From: Candidatus Zixiibacteriota bacterium
GTDB taxonomy: Bacteria; Zixibacteria; MSB-5A5; JAABVY01
NCBI GenBank assembly: GCA_011056555.1
Contig: DSEQ01000008.1
Span: 24,793 to 88,792 of the forward strand
Direction: 5' to 3'
Length of the DNA: 64,000 nucleotides
Notes under the pieces: model-generated
Told to the model about the DNA's origin: nothing
Seen by the model: only the letters and a program-made list of their open reading frames with translations
Databases searched by the model: none
Position numbers and translations under genes: made by a program
Shown: positions 17,535 through 27,824 of the stretch, one piece after another
How positions within the stretch are numbered: the stretch's first letter is position 1
Layout of the letters: each line of letters opens with the position of its first letter

Positions 17535-20500
17535 TTACAGTCCCAGGGATCTGGCAATATTCTTGACAGTCATGTCATCAAATTTGAAGCGGACCTGCAG
17601 AAATGGTCCCCGGGCGGTGAAGTTACCCTCGGAAAAATCCCGATCATCGAAGCCGCTGAAATTGTAACCCAGGCTCGCCCAGGCATTCTTGAACAGGCTG
17701 TAGCCCATTGAAATTCCGCTTCCATACTGATACTGCTTCAGGCTCCAGGAATGCAGCAGGCTGAGCCGCCCGCCAATATCCCATCTGCTGCCCAGATCGT
17801 AACGTGATTCCAGCCCGATAAGATCCGTGTAGCCACGGTACCTGTTCGGGCCGATCACCTCGCGCATATACTTGGCGCCGTATTGAAGCGCTGTACTGAG
17901 CCGGGTCGAGAATCTGCAATTTACATTGATATTCTCAACCAGGCGCCAGTTGTCATAATCAAATTGGCCGCCCTCTTGAGTCGAGAAAATAAAGTCAAGC
18001 CTGTTGAGGGCCAACCATCTTGTTCTCAGGGGACGATACACAAACCCGAGCCGGATATCTCCATCAAGTTTCCGGAGTCCGCTGGATGTCTCACTCTTGT
18101 TTACCCTGGTGGAAATGAGCAGGCCCAGTCCGCCGCGCGGTTCGCCGAACATATTGGCGGTGATTCCCAGCCTGTCCTCAATTTTCGAGTCACGGTACTC
18201 GATACGGGCAGTGCTCGACCATTTTTTCTCATGGTATGAGCCGCCCAGCGAAAGCGCAGTGAAGTTGTCGGGATTGCCGGATGCCGGGGTCAGGGTTGAG
18301 TCCGGGAACAGGTCGCCCTCGCCTGCGATAAGCTCTCCGTGGTCCAGGCTGAAATTAAGGCTGAGCTTGTCATTGATCTGCCAGGCCTGAACCAGCCCGA
18401 TATTCGAAAACAGCCGTTGTGCGTTTTCGTTGTACCTTCTATCGATATCTGTATGGATTCGGGCCCCTTTCCAGGGCTCGGCCTTGAAACCGAAGCGCGT
18501 GTCATTGGCAGTGAGTTTGCTGCCGCTGGCAAAATCTTGTTGCGCGAAAAATGTCAGGTGCCGACTGATATGATAATCTGCTCCCAGGGTAGTGCGGGTA
18601 GGGAAATCGGGATTATTGTTCTTTATGATCGACTGCTCACGCATAAGGCGCAGCTCCAGCCGGTCGGCCCAAATTTTATAAGATCCTCCTGCCATCAGCT
18701 GGCAGGATCGATTGACGGTTCCATCCGCAAGCCGATCTTCGGCGTAACGTATTCCTCCTTGCGCCGACAGACGTTTTTCGGTTGTGTTGATCTTGATTTC
18801 CCCGAAGTTTCTGCGAGAATCCGTTGAAAGATAGGATTGGCTGTATGCATGCCCGTTCAGAATAAGCGACTCACGCAATCTGTACGTGGCAGCTGCTCCG
18901 AATTTGCGCATCCCGCGTTCGCTCAGGCTCAACTGTCCCAAACCGAATTCGGGGTCCAGGTTGCGGATAAATATCTTGCCACTGAGTTTTTTCATTTTGC
19001 GTTCAAGCTCGATTAGATAGGCATTTCCGCTTGAGCGTCCGGTACCCTCCTTCACTTTTGAGGCGGCGAACTCGGTCTTGAGCTGGATGCCGTCCCCAAC
19101 CGCAAGGGTTGCGTCAATGCTGCCGAGATGACCGTATCCTCCGATTCGCCCTTCATGGATGTAGGTTCCTCCGACATTTAAACTCTCTTCGGCCAAGTCT
19201 ATTCCGACGCGGCCGCCATAGTTGTATGACCGGTCATTGGCATCATTGGATTCGTAATCTACTGTGATGAACAGCGGATTAAACTGCTCATCGCGGCTCG
19301 GTACCGGCCGCTTGAAAAATATCACGCCGCTGTAATAGTCAATATCGTAATCCAGAAACTGCCGCATCGTCTGCCTGGAGATTATTACATCATTCTGGAA
19401 CCGGTCGCGCGTTTCAATAACCACCCGCTCGGAATTGACGACAATATTGTTACGGGAAAGAGCATAGGGTCCGGAGGTGCCGTCTCCCTGAATTTCATCT
19501 TTTACAAAGGCCTGATTTGACCTGCTCAAAAAGAGATTAAAATTTTTCCTTTCTGCATTGCCCTCAAATTTGAGGCCATTGAAGGTCCTGTTGTAACGTG
19601 ATAATTCGGTGACATTGAGACCGGTGCTGTAATCTCCGAACATGGCATAATAATTGGCCGCCTCAAGCCTTGCGAAGATCCCTCTGGAACTCGATGAACC
19701 GTAATCCTGCATCATGTTGTCACCGTACAGGGGATAGAAAGCCTCCGGGTTGATGGTCCTGAACATATTACTGTCGGGATTGGAGTTCCATCTTCTGGAA
19801 TCAAGCGCCAGGGTCAGCAGGAGATCCCCCTGTATGGAGCCGCGCGCGAAGCAGGCAGCGCGTCCCTCACTATAAGTCTTATCATCCACGCCGGCATCCG
19901 CGAGATTACTGCGGCTGCCGCGCGTGGTATTGTATCCAACTGTTCCCTCGGCCAGTCCGACAAGCATCCAGTCCTTAAGTGCGGGTCTTAACCAAACCCG
20001 GAGCTCTTCTTCACGGTCGAGAAGATGGAATCTCAACAGCGCCTCGCCGCTTCGGGATGAGGGCTGCAGCTCGAGGGTGGCGATACCGTTTTCGCCGACC
20101 AGATACCTGGGATTTTGTCCGGCGATTTCTAACAGGGGATGGGCCCTCAGATCTTTTACCGTCTGCCGGGCCATATAAGGAGGATCAACAGACCATTCTC
20201 CGGCCACACCGGGCCGGGCCGGATAGCCGTCTGAATCGATTAAACGAACGGCGATGATGGCAGGTTCGCGTCCATCGGCTATAAGCCTGGAGAGGGAATC
20301 AACGACCTCCACGCCGACCGGAGGACCGGAGTAATGTATGGTCCGGGAAATTACTGAAAATCGCCCGGATCTGTCATACAGCACGGCAGAGAAATTATTC
20401 GTACCTTCACGTAAATCTATGCCTGTCCAGATGCTGATTGCTACGGAATCCGATCCGCCGCTGACCGTTTCAGAGAAGTTCAGCGACGATACTTGTTTGC

Positions 20501-23102
20501 CATCCAGCAATAATCTGGGAGTTCTATCAGGATAATGTTTTATAGCTACTTTTAAACTCGGTATGGGCGGGTTATAGTTATCCTCCGGCCACAACCACTG
20601 AAATCCGGGCCTGTCATCAGCGAGCCATTCTTGATTGAGATCGGCAAAGGACCTGGCGGATTCTTCCTGCGCCGCCTGTGCTTCCTCCGATTCTCCCGGA
20701 CGAATCCCGATTATGTCAACCGAAAGACTGTCCTCACCTCGGGCAATATCGAGGAGCTGATATTTTGTGATTTTCTCTGAAATCACTTTAATATCGACCC
20801 GGCGGTTGAGATCATTTCTCCCGCGAATAATTTCTTCGGCAATCGGATCATCCGGCCCCTTGCCCGTTACTGTAAACTGGGATGAATCGAGGTCGAGCCC
20901 ATCCACAAGATATTCAGCAACCGTCCGTGCCCGCGCCAGTGAGAGGGCGTAATTGTCAGGATAAATACTGCGGCTCCTCGGATTGATGGGAGTGTTGTCG
21001 GAATGGCCGGTGATATATATATGTTTTATATGAGATTCCTTATAGCGATCGATAATATCATCCAGATTATTTTTCATGAGTGAATCGAGTTTCACCTCGA
21101 ATGATGGGAAATAAGGCGACAACATGATCGGCGCTGACGGCAGACGGTTTTCATGCGCACTGATTGTCAAACTGTTCCAGACAATTTGAGTTTTCTGATT
21201 AGCGCTATCGGGCGTATCAAATATCATAAAACATTCAGTTCTTAATTCCGCCGTTGTATCGAAAGGACAGAGCGCGGCATCGAACGTCAACGTCTTTGAC
21301 CTCTCTTCCGGCATGTCGCCCAGATTAAATGTCAGAACCTGTCCGGCTATCGAAGGATCGGCAACTGGATATTCCGCAAGGCGGCCGGTTCCCTCGAGAT
21401 ATTTCAACTGCTCCGGCAACATTACCATCAAGCGCAGGTTACGGAGCGGGACGACGCTTCTTTCGAGACCGACTTTATAATGTATCATTGTGGAGTCAAG
21501 TCTACTGGACAGTCTCAGTTTCAGTTCCCCGGTCTGTTTCGGCCGCAGCAGGACTTCGAAGTCAACCTGCCACAAACTGCCGGCCTGTAAATCTACAAAT
21601 TTGGAATATGGGCTGCCGGCGGAGCGGCTGTTTTCCTCGCAGGAAACGACCTCATACTGCCCGGGAAGTCCCTCCCTGTCAAGCTGCAGGACATGCGTTC
21701 CCGGGGCAATCCCCTCGAAATGATACATGCCATTGGAATCGGTCACGGCGTAAGTACCGTCCTCGAGATAGATACGCACACCGGCAAGTCCCCGACCCGC
21801 CTGCCCGGCGCTTGCTGTATCACACTCGGCAATAAAAACACGTCCCGCTATAAAGGTCTCGATTCTAAAGAGTTCTTCGCGGACTTTGACTGTTGCAGCA
21901 GCCATGTTTGAAATCTGCCCGGTAACATCTGTGGCATGGGCCCTGTTAGTCAGTTCACCGGGCTTGGCGGCGGAACCGACCTCGACGACATAATTGATCT
22001 GGAAGCTCTCGCCCGGCGCCAGGGTATCCGAACTGAAAGTTAAGACCCTCCCGTCATTAGATATCTGCGGGTCGCTTCCGGGGATACCATCGAAAGTCGC
22101 GGAACCCGGCTGGTATCTCGTGGAATAGGGCAGGTTGTCATTTATGTAGATATCGTCCAGAGTTACCGTGCTCGTATTTTCGACTTTGAGACTGTACTGC
22201 AAATAGTCTCCGGGGGATACGACGCTTTTGCTCGCGGATTTGTTGATGAATATCGACGTCCCCTGCATCAGGAAGGTCAGCGTGTCCGATGATATGTCCA
22301 GGGAATCATAAACATCGTAGTAGCCAGCCTGCAATCTCTGACCTTCTTGAGCTGCCACAGCCCCATTATATGCGGCCGAGGCCAGACCGAAACCCGTTTG
22401 AATATAACCGCTGAAAATGCCGCTATTGAGGTCGGTTTCGGAGAGCCTCAGAAGTTCGCTCTCACCATTCTGCGCTGAAACGAGGTTTACCAGCACTGTC
22501 TCATTGATGAAGCTGTCCAGATTCTGATCTGTGTCAGCCAGACGGATAAAAATCGGCTCCCCGAGGGTAAAGCGAGTCGATGAGACCAAAGGCAACGGCT
22601 GACTTATATCTATATTACTGACTCCATCAGGTCCCAGGGGTGGCGCAAGCGGCTCAAACGGGCCCGAAGGCAATCCGCTGGAGCTGTAATAAGTGGTTGC
22701 TACCTGAATCAGATCTGCAGAGGAATTGCCGGGAGCATAGCGCATAAACTCCAGAGTTGATTGGCTGCGCTCATTTTCCGTTGTAACAGTTACAACATTT
22801 GATTCTGATGTGATTCCGTCCAGGCTTCCGACGGAGTACGTCGCCCTGGCGACATTGGTGATCTCCGTCTCGGGTGGAACGGCCATGGCCATATCCGCCC
22901 GGCAGAAGCACGATATTATGAAACAGAATATCAGAGCCCGAGAATTGGGCATACTCCGGCGCTGAGCGTCAGCGGCAATGCCGCCCGCACGGCCGTCCCG
23001 CTCTAATTCAGGCGGGCGCCAGTGAGTAACGCCCCATAATCGGGCAGCGGCATCGGTAAGAATTCCGATGCCACTGCGCCAGTATTTCAAGATCACATTC
23101 AA
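17535..23102 (-). CDS. Giant DUF11/OmpA/beta-barrel outer-membrane protein
   Basis: 1855 residues. A signal peptide starts at residue 51 (MPNSRALIFCFI to MAMA), so translation may begin at 22952 instead of 23102; neither start has a clear ribosome site. In order: DUF11-like repeats (about 70-400, for example YSLKVENTSTVTLDDIYIND), an SdrD-B-like segment (about 430-500, GVRIYLEDGTYAVTDSNGMY), an OmpA-type peptidoglycan domain (about 680-790, GHSDNTPI, then NRRVDIKV), Ig-like segments (about 900-1060), then roughly 750 residues of amphipathic strands (about 1090-1855) typical of a large beta-barrel. The last gene of the DUF11 operon, 17 bp behind the preceding gene. It probably anchors or exports the smaller DUF11 proteins. 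Confidence 0.85.
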   Translation of the reverse strand: MNVILKYWRSGIGILTDAAARLWGVTHWRPPELERDGRAGGIAADAQRRSMPNSRALIFCFIISCFCRADMAMAVPPETEITNVARATYSVGSLDGITSESNVVTVTTENERSQSTLEFMRYAPGNSSADLIQVATTYYSSSGLPSGPFEPLAPPLGPDGVSNIDISQPLPLVSSTRFTLGEPIFIRLADTDQNLDSFINETVLVNLVSAQNGESELLRLSETDLNSGIFSGYIQTGFGLASAAYNGAVAAQEGQRLQAGYYDVYDSLDISSDTLTFLMQGTSIFINKSASKSVVSPGDYLQYSLKVENTSTVTLDDIYINDNLPYSTRYQPGSATFDGIPGSDPQISNDGRVLTFSSDTLAPGESFQINYVVEVGSAAKPGELTNRAHATDVTGQISNMAAATVKVREELFRIETFIAGRVFIAECDTASAGQAGRGLAGVRIYLEDGTYAVTDSNGMYHFEGIAPGTHVLQLDREGLPGQYEVVSCEENSRSAGSPYSKFVDLQAGSLWQVDFEVLLRPKQTGELKLRLSSRLDSTMIHYKVGLERSVVPLRNLRLMVMLPEQLKYLEGTGRLAEYPVADPSIAGQVLTFNLGDMPEERSKTLTFDAALCPFDTTAELRTECFMIFDTPDSANQKTQIVWNSLTISAHENRLPSAPIMLSPYFPSFEVKLDSLMKNNLDDIIDRYKESHIKHIYITGHSDNTPINPRSRSIYPDNYALSLARARTVAEYLVDGLDLDSSQFTVTGKGPDDPIAEEIIRGRNDLNRRVDIKVISEKITKYQLLDIARGEDSLSVDIIGIRPGESEEAQAAQEESARSFADLNQEWLADDRPGFQWLWPEDNYNPPIPSLKVAIKHYPDRTPRLLLDGKQVSSLNFSETVSGGSDSVAISIWTGIDLREGTNNFSAVLYDRSGRFSVISRTIHYSGPPVGVEVVDSLSRLIADGREPAIIAVRLIDSDGYPARPGVAGEWSVDPPYMARQTVKDLRAHPLLEIAGQNPRYLVGENGIATLELQPSSRSGEALLRFHLLDREEELRVWLRPALKDWMLVGLAEGTVGYNTTRGSRSNLADAGVDDKTYSEGRAACFARGSIQGDLLLTLALDSRRWNSNPDSNMFRTINPEAFYPLYGDNMMQDYGSSSSRGIFARLEAANYYAMFGDYSTGLNVTELSRYNRTFNGLKFEGNAERKNFNLFLSRSNQAFVKDEIQGDGTSGPYALSRNNIVVNSERVVIETRDRFQNDVIISRQTMRQFLDYDIDYYSGVIFFKRPVPSRDEQFNPLFITVDYESNDANDRSYNYGGRVGIDLAEESLNVGGTYIHEGRIGGYGHLGSIDATLAVGDGIQLKTEFAASKVKEGTGRSSGNAYLIELERKMKKLSGKIFIRNLDPEFGLGQLSLSERGMRKFGAAATYRLRESLILNGHAYSQSYLSTDSRRNFGEIKINTTEKRLSAQGGIRYAEDRLADGTVNRSCQLMAGGSYKIWADRLELRLMREQSIIKNNNPDFPTRTTLGADYHISRHLTFFAQQDFASGSKLTANDTRFGFKAEPWKGARIHTDIDRRYNENAQRLFSNIGLVQAWQINDKLSLNFSLDHGELIAGEGDLFPDSTLTPASGNPDNFTALSLGGSYHEKKWSSTARIEYRDSKIEDRLGITANMFGEPRGGLGLLISTRVNKSETSSGLRKLDGDIRLGFVYRPLRTRWLALNRLDFIFSTQEGGQFDYDNWRLVENINVNCRFSTRLSTALQYGAKYMREVIGPNRYRGYTDLIGLESRYDLGSRWDIGGRLSLLHSWSLKQYQYGSGISMGYSLFKNAWASLGYNFSGFDDRDFSEGNFTARGPFLQVRFKFDDMTVKNIARSLGL

Positions 23103-23119
23103 GGCTCTAAGAGCTGGTC

Positions 23120-24247
23120 CTAATTAATGATAGCGTCGAATGTGACCTGCGCTGTTCCGTCATTTACGCCATCGTTAGCGTCAACGACTGAATTGGTCAC
23201 CCTGATGTAGGCGACCGGCGACGTCTCGACAGCGGACCAACTGACACCGTCGGCAGAATACTCGATTGTGACCGTGGCCGCGCCATTGCTGTTGGCTGTA
23301 TTCACCGAGGCGCTTACAAAAGTGGTATTGGCCGGGATCTGATCGGACACAACCACCGCCTCCGCATTTGTGCTGCCGCTGTTGGCGATATCAATTGTGT
23401 AACGGATAGTGGCTCCCGGAATCGCCTTGGGATTGGTGGCGCCGTTAAATGGATCGCTGACCACCACAGAGTTCTTGAGGATGGTTAAAATCGCGGAACC
23501 GACAACATAGACGTCCCTGCTGGAAAAACGGCCATCGAGCATACCGTCAACAGAACCGGCTTGATCTGCAAAAACTATCTGGACCGTGGCCGGATCGTCC
23601 GGGATGTCATTGGGGGTGCCGCCGGGGCTGATATGGCCGTTATCGTCGTTGAGGATATCGGCGCCCTGCGCTCCCGGAGTGCCGCCCTGGGCGGTCTGGG
23701 CCATCAGGTCATAAATCGCTCCGTCTGAGTCCACACGGTCGATGGGAATATCGGCAACTACGAAAACCGTGACCATGCCGTCCGCGGCGAGCTCGTCTAT
23801 GTAAGTCTGGACATCGACACCGACATCATAAATGCCGTTGCCGTTGGCATCGACAAACACCTGAACATTCGTGGCGTCAAAATTATCTGTTACGCCATAA
23901 AACGTCCCAGTTCCCGCCAGGGCGGTCAGGGAGTAGTCCTGCACGGTGTTGCCTGTATTGGTGACCAGGTAGGTCAGGACCATCGCATTGCTGCCCGGTA
24001 CGACCACAACAGCGGCCCCATCAACTGTGGTAACTGTCAGATCGACCTTGTTATCGACCACGAATGATGCTGTGTTGCTGACGATCTGAGTCTGGCTGAT
24101 ACCTCCGACACTGTAGTCGAGGGTAGCGGAATTGTCAATGCTCGTGCCGCTCGGAGTCCCGAGGGCCATTGCCATCTGAGCGGAGCCCAGAATAAGCAGG
24201 CAGGCCACAAGCAATCCTGAAAGCGTCGCTTGAATTGAGGTTCTCAT
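23120..24247 (-). CDS. Secreted DUF11-repeat protein
   Basis: 375 residues. Clear signal peptide (MRTSIQATLSGLLVACLLI to MAMA). The mature part opens with SIDNSATLDYSVGGISQTQ, the start module shared with the other proteins of this operon. It contains a dockerin-like VFVDANGNGIYDVGVDVQ segment and ends in a DUF11 domain (IRYTIDIANSGSTNAEAVVVSDQIP). Such domains are surface or adhesion modules. Fourth in the operon, 51 bp after the 165-residue protein and 17 bp before the giant barrel gene, so probably made and exported together with it. Confidence 0.85.
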   Translation of the reverse strand: MRTSIQATLSGLLVACLLILGSAQMAMALGTPSGTSIDNSATLDYSVGGISQTQIVSNTASFVVDNKVDLTVTTVDGAAVVVVPGSNAMVLTYLVTNTGNTVQDYSLTALAGTGTFYGVTDNFDATNVQVFVDANGNGIYDVGVDVQTYIDELAADGMVTVFVVADIPIDRVDSDGAIYDLMAQTAQGGTPGAQGADILNDDNGHISPGGTPNDIPDDPATVQIVFADQAGSVDGMLDGRFSSRDVYVVGSAILTILKNSVVVSDPFNGATNPKAIPGATIRYTIDIANSGSTNAEAVVVSDQIPANTTFVSASVNTANSNGAATVTIEYSADGVSWSAVETSPVAYIRVTNSVVDANDGVNDGTAQVTFDAIIN

Positions 24248-24298
24248 AATACCTCCCTTAAGGTTAATAGGTTTGGTTTTATATGTTAACTTCTCTAA

Positions 24299-24796
24299 TT
24301 ATTCCAGTCTGGCTCTATAGCTGACCGTTCCGCCTGACTTCGGTGCCACCGACTGGCTGATAGTCCAGCGGATATTTGTGTAGTTCGTCGCTTTTGCCGC
24401 GACCGGGTTTCCCCCGGCATCCTGTACCTTCAGGTTTTCCGGGAGGTCGAAGCTTTTGCCGTTGTCAACCGAAAAGGTTATGACACAGCTGTGGTCAGAT
24501 GCACTGCCTGGCACATAGTGCATATGCTCGGGAATCGGGTTATTCACGACCAGGTTCTCGGCCGGCTCATCACCATTATTGGTAAAGGTGATAGTATAGA
24601 TCACCTCGTCGCCCGGAATGACTCTCTCCGCAGGAACTCGCTGCTTGACAGTCGCCCCATCCGGCCCGATAACTTCAATTTCCTTTTCGGCGATAACATT
24701 GACCTCAACCTTGCCCTTTTCAGGCACAGGGTCGGAGCCAAACGCCGCGGATATCAGGGCCAGAATCAGCATTGTGGTTACTACAATACTTTTCAC
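24299..24796 (-). CDS. Small secreted DUF11 protein
   Basis: 165 residues. Signal peptide MKSIVVTTMLILALISAAFG. A single DUF11 module follows (VIYTITFTNNGDEPAENLVVNNPIPEH is split here over about residues 67-95) and ends YRARLE. A ribosome site is present (rc of cctcctg upstream). It is third in the operon, only 14 bp after the frameshifted DUF11 gene. Probable extracytoplasmic structural protein; no enzymatic motifs. Confidence 0.82.
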   Translation of the reverse strand: MKSIVVTTMLILALISAAFGSDPVPEKGKVEVNVIAEKEIEVIGPDGATVKQRVPAERVIPGDEVIYTITFTNNGDEPAENLVVNNPIPEHMHYVPGSASDHSCVITFSVDNGKSFDLPENLKVQDAGGNPVAAKATNYTNIRWTISQSVAPKSGGTVSYRARLE

Positions 24797-24810
24797 GAAA
24801 CCTCCTGTGT

Positions 24811-25801
24811 TTAGTTTATTATTACATCAAAAGTTATTATTTGCTCTTGTGATGGAATCGCAATGTCCCCCAGTCGAACTGTTACCACCCCGGGTGTCGT
24901 CTGACCTGCATCACCGGCATCGGCATCGGCTTCATCCGTCAGGGGAACAGAGTTGAGTGTCAGTGTTCCGGCAACAAAAGTCGTATTTTCGGGGATGCTG
25001 TCTGTAATAACTACAGATCGGGCGCTGCCGGATCCCGATGCCGTCACAGTGATTGTATATGAAAGCGTCGCGCCCGTGACGGGTCTGCTCCCGCCGGATG
25101 CGTCGCTGATTACCACTGACTTGACTAAAAGTATGGACACATTTGATACAAGATAGGTCCCTGCATCATCATCATCTCCGCCGGAACTCCCGAGGACCGC
25201 ATCAAGTCCAAAATCACCCTGGCCCGGGAATACTGTGCCGGGAGTGCCCGAACCCACAATTGATGTCGCTGAGAGCCGCGTATTGCCTTGACTTCCGTCT
25301 ACCAGGTTTTCAGGGATGTCATTCAGCACAAATACGACAATGGATTGAATCGGCATTGAGCACCGGGTCATTTGTCCCGCGATGATATTGTAGGTCCACA
25401 TATGGGTCATACAGACCGTTGCCGTCGGCATCGAGGAAGATTCCTCTTGAAGCCGGGTCAAATTCATCCCCGTCAAGGCGGACGGTATTTTCGAGCAGAT
25501 AACTGTCGCTTCCATTGCCGGTGTTGGTCACCACAAAGCTCGTAACCTCGGCCGTATCTCCCGGGTTAACGCTGACAGGGGCGGCATCCTGCCACTGGAC
25601 ATTGACCTCAAGCAATTCCACCACCCGGGTGGTGGCGACATTGCTATTGACGACAAAATTCGACGAATCGATTCTATAAGTGACTGTCGCCTGGTTCACA
25701 ATATTCGTTCCCGAGGGCGTGCCCGCTGCCATCAGCAGGTTATTCGACAAAACGAGGATTGCCGCAAGCAGCACTAAAATAGCTGAATGCCTTGGCGTCA
25801 T
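24811..25801 (-). pseudogene. Secreted DUF11 protein, interrupted by a one-base frameshift
   Basis: Two overlapping frames make one protein. The first (25801-25319) has a signal peptide (MTPRHSAILVLLAAI...) and the same NQATVTYRIDSS start module and IFLDADGNGLYDPYVDLQ segment as the neighbouring DUF11 protein. It then turns into an unrelated tail and stops. The second frame (ending at 24811) resumes exactly with SIVVFVLNDIPENLVDGS and runs to a DUF11 domain ending ITFDVIIN, as in the paralogue. The switch falls at about 25335-25351 and corresponds to one extra base. Intact length would be about 330 residues. It may be a real mutation, a programmed shift, or an assembly error. Confidence 0.8.
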
Positions 25802-25922
25802 AACTCACCGTCGGCTGTTAAATATTGAAATCGGCACTGTCGCAAAATCTTCTTGCTGTATCCGCTGTTAAGGGGTCTTACCATATTCCTCGTTCTCGCT
25901 TTATTGTGCTCCGGATCATTAT

Positions 25923-27824
25923 TCAGTGCAGACGAACCATGAATTTTATAGTGAAATTGGGATAGCTGCTGCCGGCCGCGCCCTCAAAAGCGCCAGTGGG
26001 ATTGACCGATATATTTGTGACGGCCGGATCGAAACCGGTACTGTCGGGCACCGGCGTATAGGTGTAGCTCGCGCCGCTGTCGCTTGAAAAGGCCAGGTCA
26101 TCGGTGAGGCTGTTCAAGCCTTCGTAATTGTAGCTCATACCGGAGGGAGGCATACCGTCCTCGAATACCACCGGTCCGCCACCGCTGATGTCACCAACAA
26201 ACAGCGACGCATTCGAGCCGATCATATCATTGATAAGCACAGAATGGTCATCGGCCATTCCGATTCCCCCGTTGGTGACGGTAACAGTGTAAAGCAATGT
26301 GGCACCCGGGATCGCTTTGGGGTTGTTGTTGCCGTTGACCGGATCGGATATGACCTGGGTCGATTTCAGTATCATGATGTCAGGCATTCCGACTATTATG
26401 GTCACTGACGCTGGAGCGTAATCGCTAAGGTCAAGCGTAGTGTCAACGATTATGTTACCGACTGCCGCGAAGGCAAAATTCGTGTAGGCGCCTTCCACCG
26501 CCGGAAAAATCATACCAAAAGCCAGGGTGGCGGTACCGCCGGGATCGACCGGGAATGGACCGGTCCACTTCATCTGCGGGCCAAGAATCTCCGGATCAGC
26601 ACAGGGAACGGTATTAAATTGGCTGGTGCCGTCAAGATACACCGGAGTAGCCGGGGATGACGGCAATATATCTATTACAGAGTCGATTTGGGCTGTGAGG
26701 GCACCTGAATTCACGATAGTTATGGTGTAAGTAGCCGTGTCTCCTCCACAGATATTCGGGGGAAGGATATTCTTCTGAATTGTGAGGAGATTTACAGCAG
26801 GAAGGATGGGATCTATTTCATAATAGCTGTCTGTCTTGTCATGTTTCATGCGTGCGCCGCTGCTTACTGTAGCGACTGGGCTGGCGACTGTCGGGCCGGA
26901 GGCGACCCCGGCCACACGAAAAGTGTAAACGGCGTGATAGCTGATACTTTTTCTGCTTGTCCCGGAATAATAGAGCTGATTTGTGAGGTTGGCATTGATC
27001 CCCCCGCTCAAGGTTATTTCTGTCTGCACCAGCTCATACGCGTCCGCTAGCCAATCCGGGAATCCAGCCGGGGAAAAGATCATCACGCCATCTCTGCCGA
27101 TTATCCCGCACTCTCCGTCGACCTCAATAGTAAGTATGCCTCCCAGACTCGGCGGAGTCGGTCCCGACACAATGGTTGTGACTTTGCTTGAAGCTGCCGA
27201 TACGGAGGAGCCTATGGATTCGAAAGTAAATGACATACTCGAGATAAGCGTTCCGGATGGCGGTTCTCCAGCGTAGACGCTTATGGTGTGGCTCTGAGGC
27301 ACAGAGCTCGCACCGCTTGCCTGAAGGTAAAAGAATGCGGTTTCTGTAGTGCCGACTGGAAGGGAGTCAAAATGGCAGAGACTGGTCTCATTGGTGGCCA
27401 GAGACACTACTCCCCCTGTAAAACCGCCTATTTCGACCCATACATCATAGTAATCTGTTGGTCCGGTGTTTGTGATCTGGTATGATACATACCTCGCCAT
27501 AAGATTGTCGGCGGCGTCAACATAAAATTGGTCTCCTGAGCTGCATACTATACTGACCGCCGCCGAAGCTCCCTGGGCCAGAATACAGATAGTGAATATG
27601 ATAAATGCCGTCAGAGGCATGAGGCTGCACCGGTTCCGGCGCTTTGGCAAATCTGGAATTATCGGGATTGGGGGAAAGCGTCCGGTATTGGCAGGGCCGA
27701 GCCGGGTTCTTATGTTCATGAGTAAGGTAATCGGGTTACAGCACGACAGCATATTAAAAAATCCTGAGCATTTCTTCCCGAAAAAGATTGATGGCTGCCG
27801 GCCCCGCAGGAACGACACGGCCAT
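25923..27824 (-). CDS. Large secreted DUF11 protein, first gene of surface operon
   Basis: 633 residues in the longest frame. A signal peptide begins at residue 69 (MPLTAFIIFTICILAQGASA), so the true start may be 27620; an ATG at 27719 is a third option, and none has a clear ribosome site. The mature protein has Ig-like strands and two DUF11 modules (ATYTITIVNSGALTAQIDS near 365, LLYTVTVTNGGIGMADDH near 510). The phrase DPVNGNNNPKAIPGATLLYTV is closely repeated in the 375-residue paralogue, showing common origin. Probable surface or extracellular structural protein; 121 bp separate it from the frameshifted gene. Confidence 0.8.
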   Translation of the reverse strand: MAVSFLRGRQPSIFFGKKCSGFFNMLSCCNPITLLMNIRTRLGPANTGRFPPIPIIPDLPKRRNRCSLMPLTAFIIFTICILAQGASAAVSIVCSSGDQFYVDAADNLMARYVSYQITNTGPTDYYDVWVEIGGFTGGVVSLATNETSLCHFDSLPVGTTETAFFYLQASGASSVPQSHTISVYAGEPPSGTLISSMSFTFESIGSSVSAASSKVTTIVSGPTPPSLGGILTIEVDGECGIIGRDGVMIFSPAGFPDWLADAYELVQTEITLSGGINANLTNQLYYSGTSRKSISYHAVYTFRVAGVASGPTVASPVATVSSGARMKHDKTDSYYEIDPILPAVNLLTIQKNILPPNICGGDTATYTITIVNSGALTAQIDSVIDILPSSPATPVYLDGTSQFNTVPCADPEILGPQMKWTGPFPVDPGGTATLAFGMIFPAVEGAYTNFAFAAVGNIIVDTTLDLSDYAPASVTIIVGMPDIMILKSTQVISDPVNGNNNPKAIPGATLLYTVTVTNGGIGMADDHSVLINDMIGSNASLFVGDISGGGPVVFEDGMPPSGMSYNYEGLNSLTDDLAFSSDSGASYTYTPVPDSTGFDPAVTNISVNPTGAFEGAAGSSYPNFTIKFMVRLH

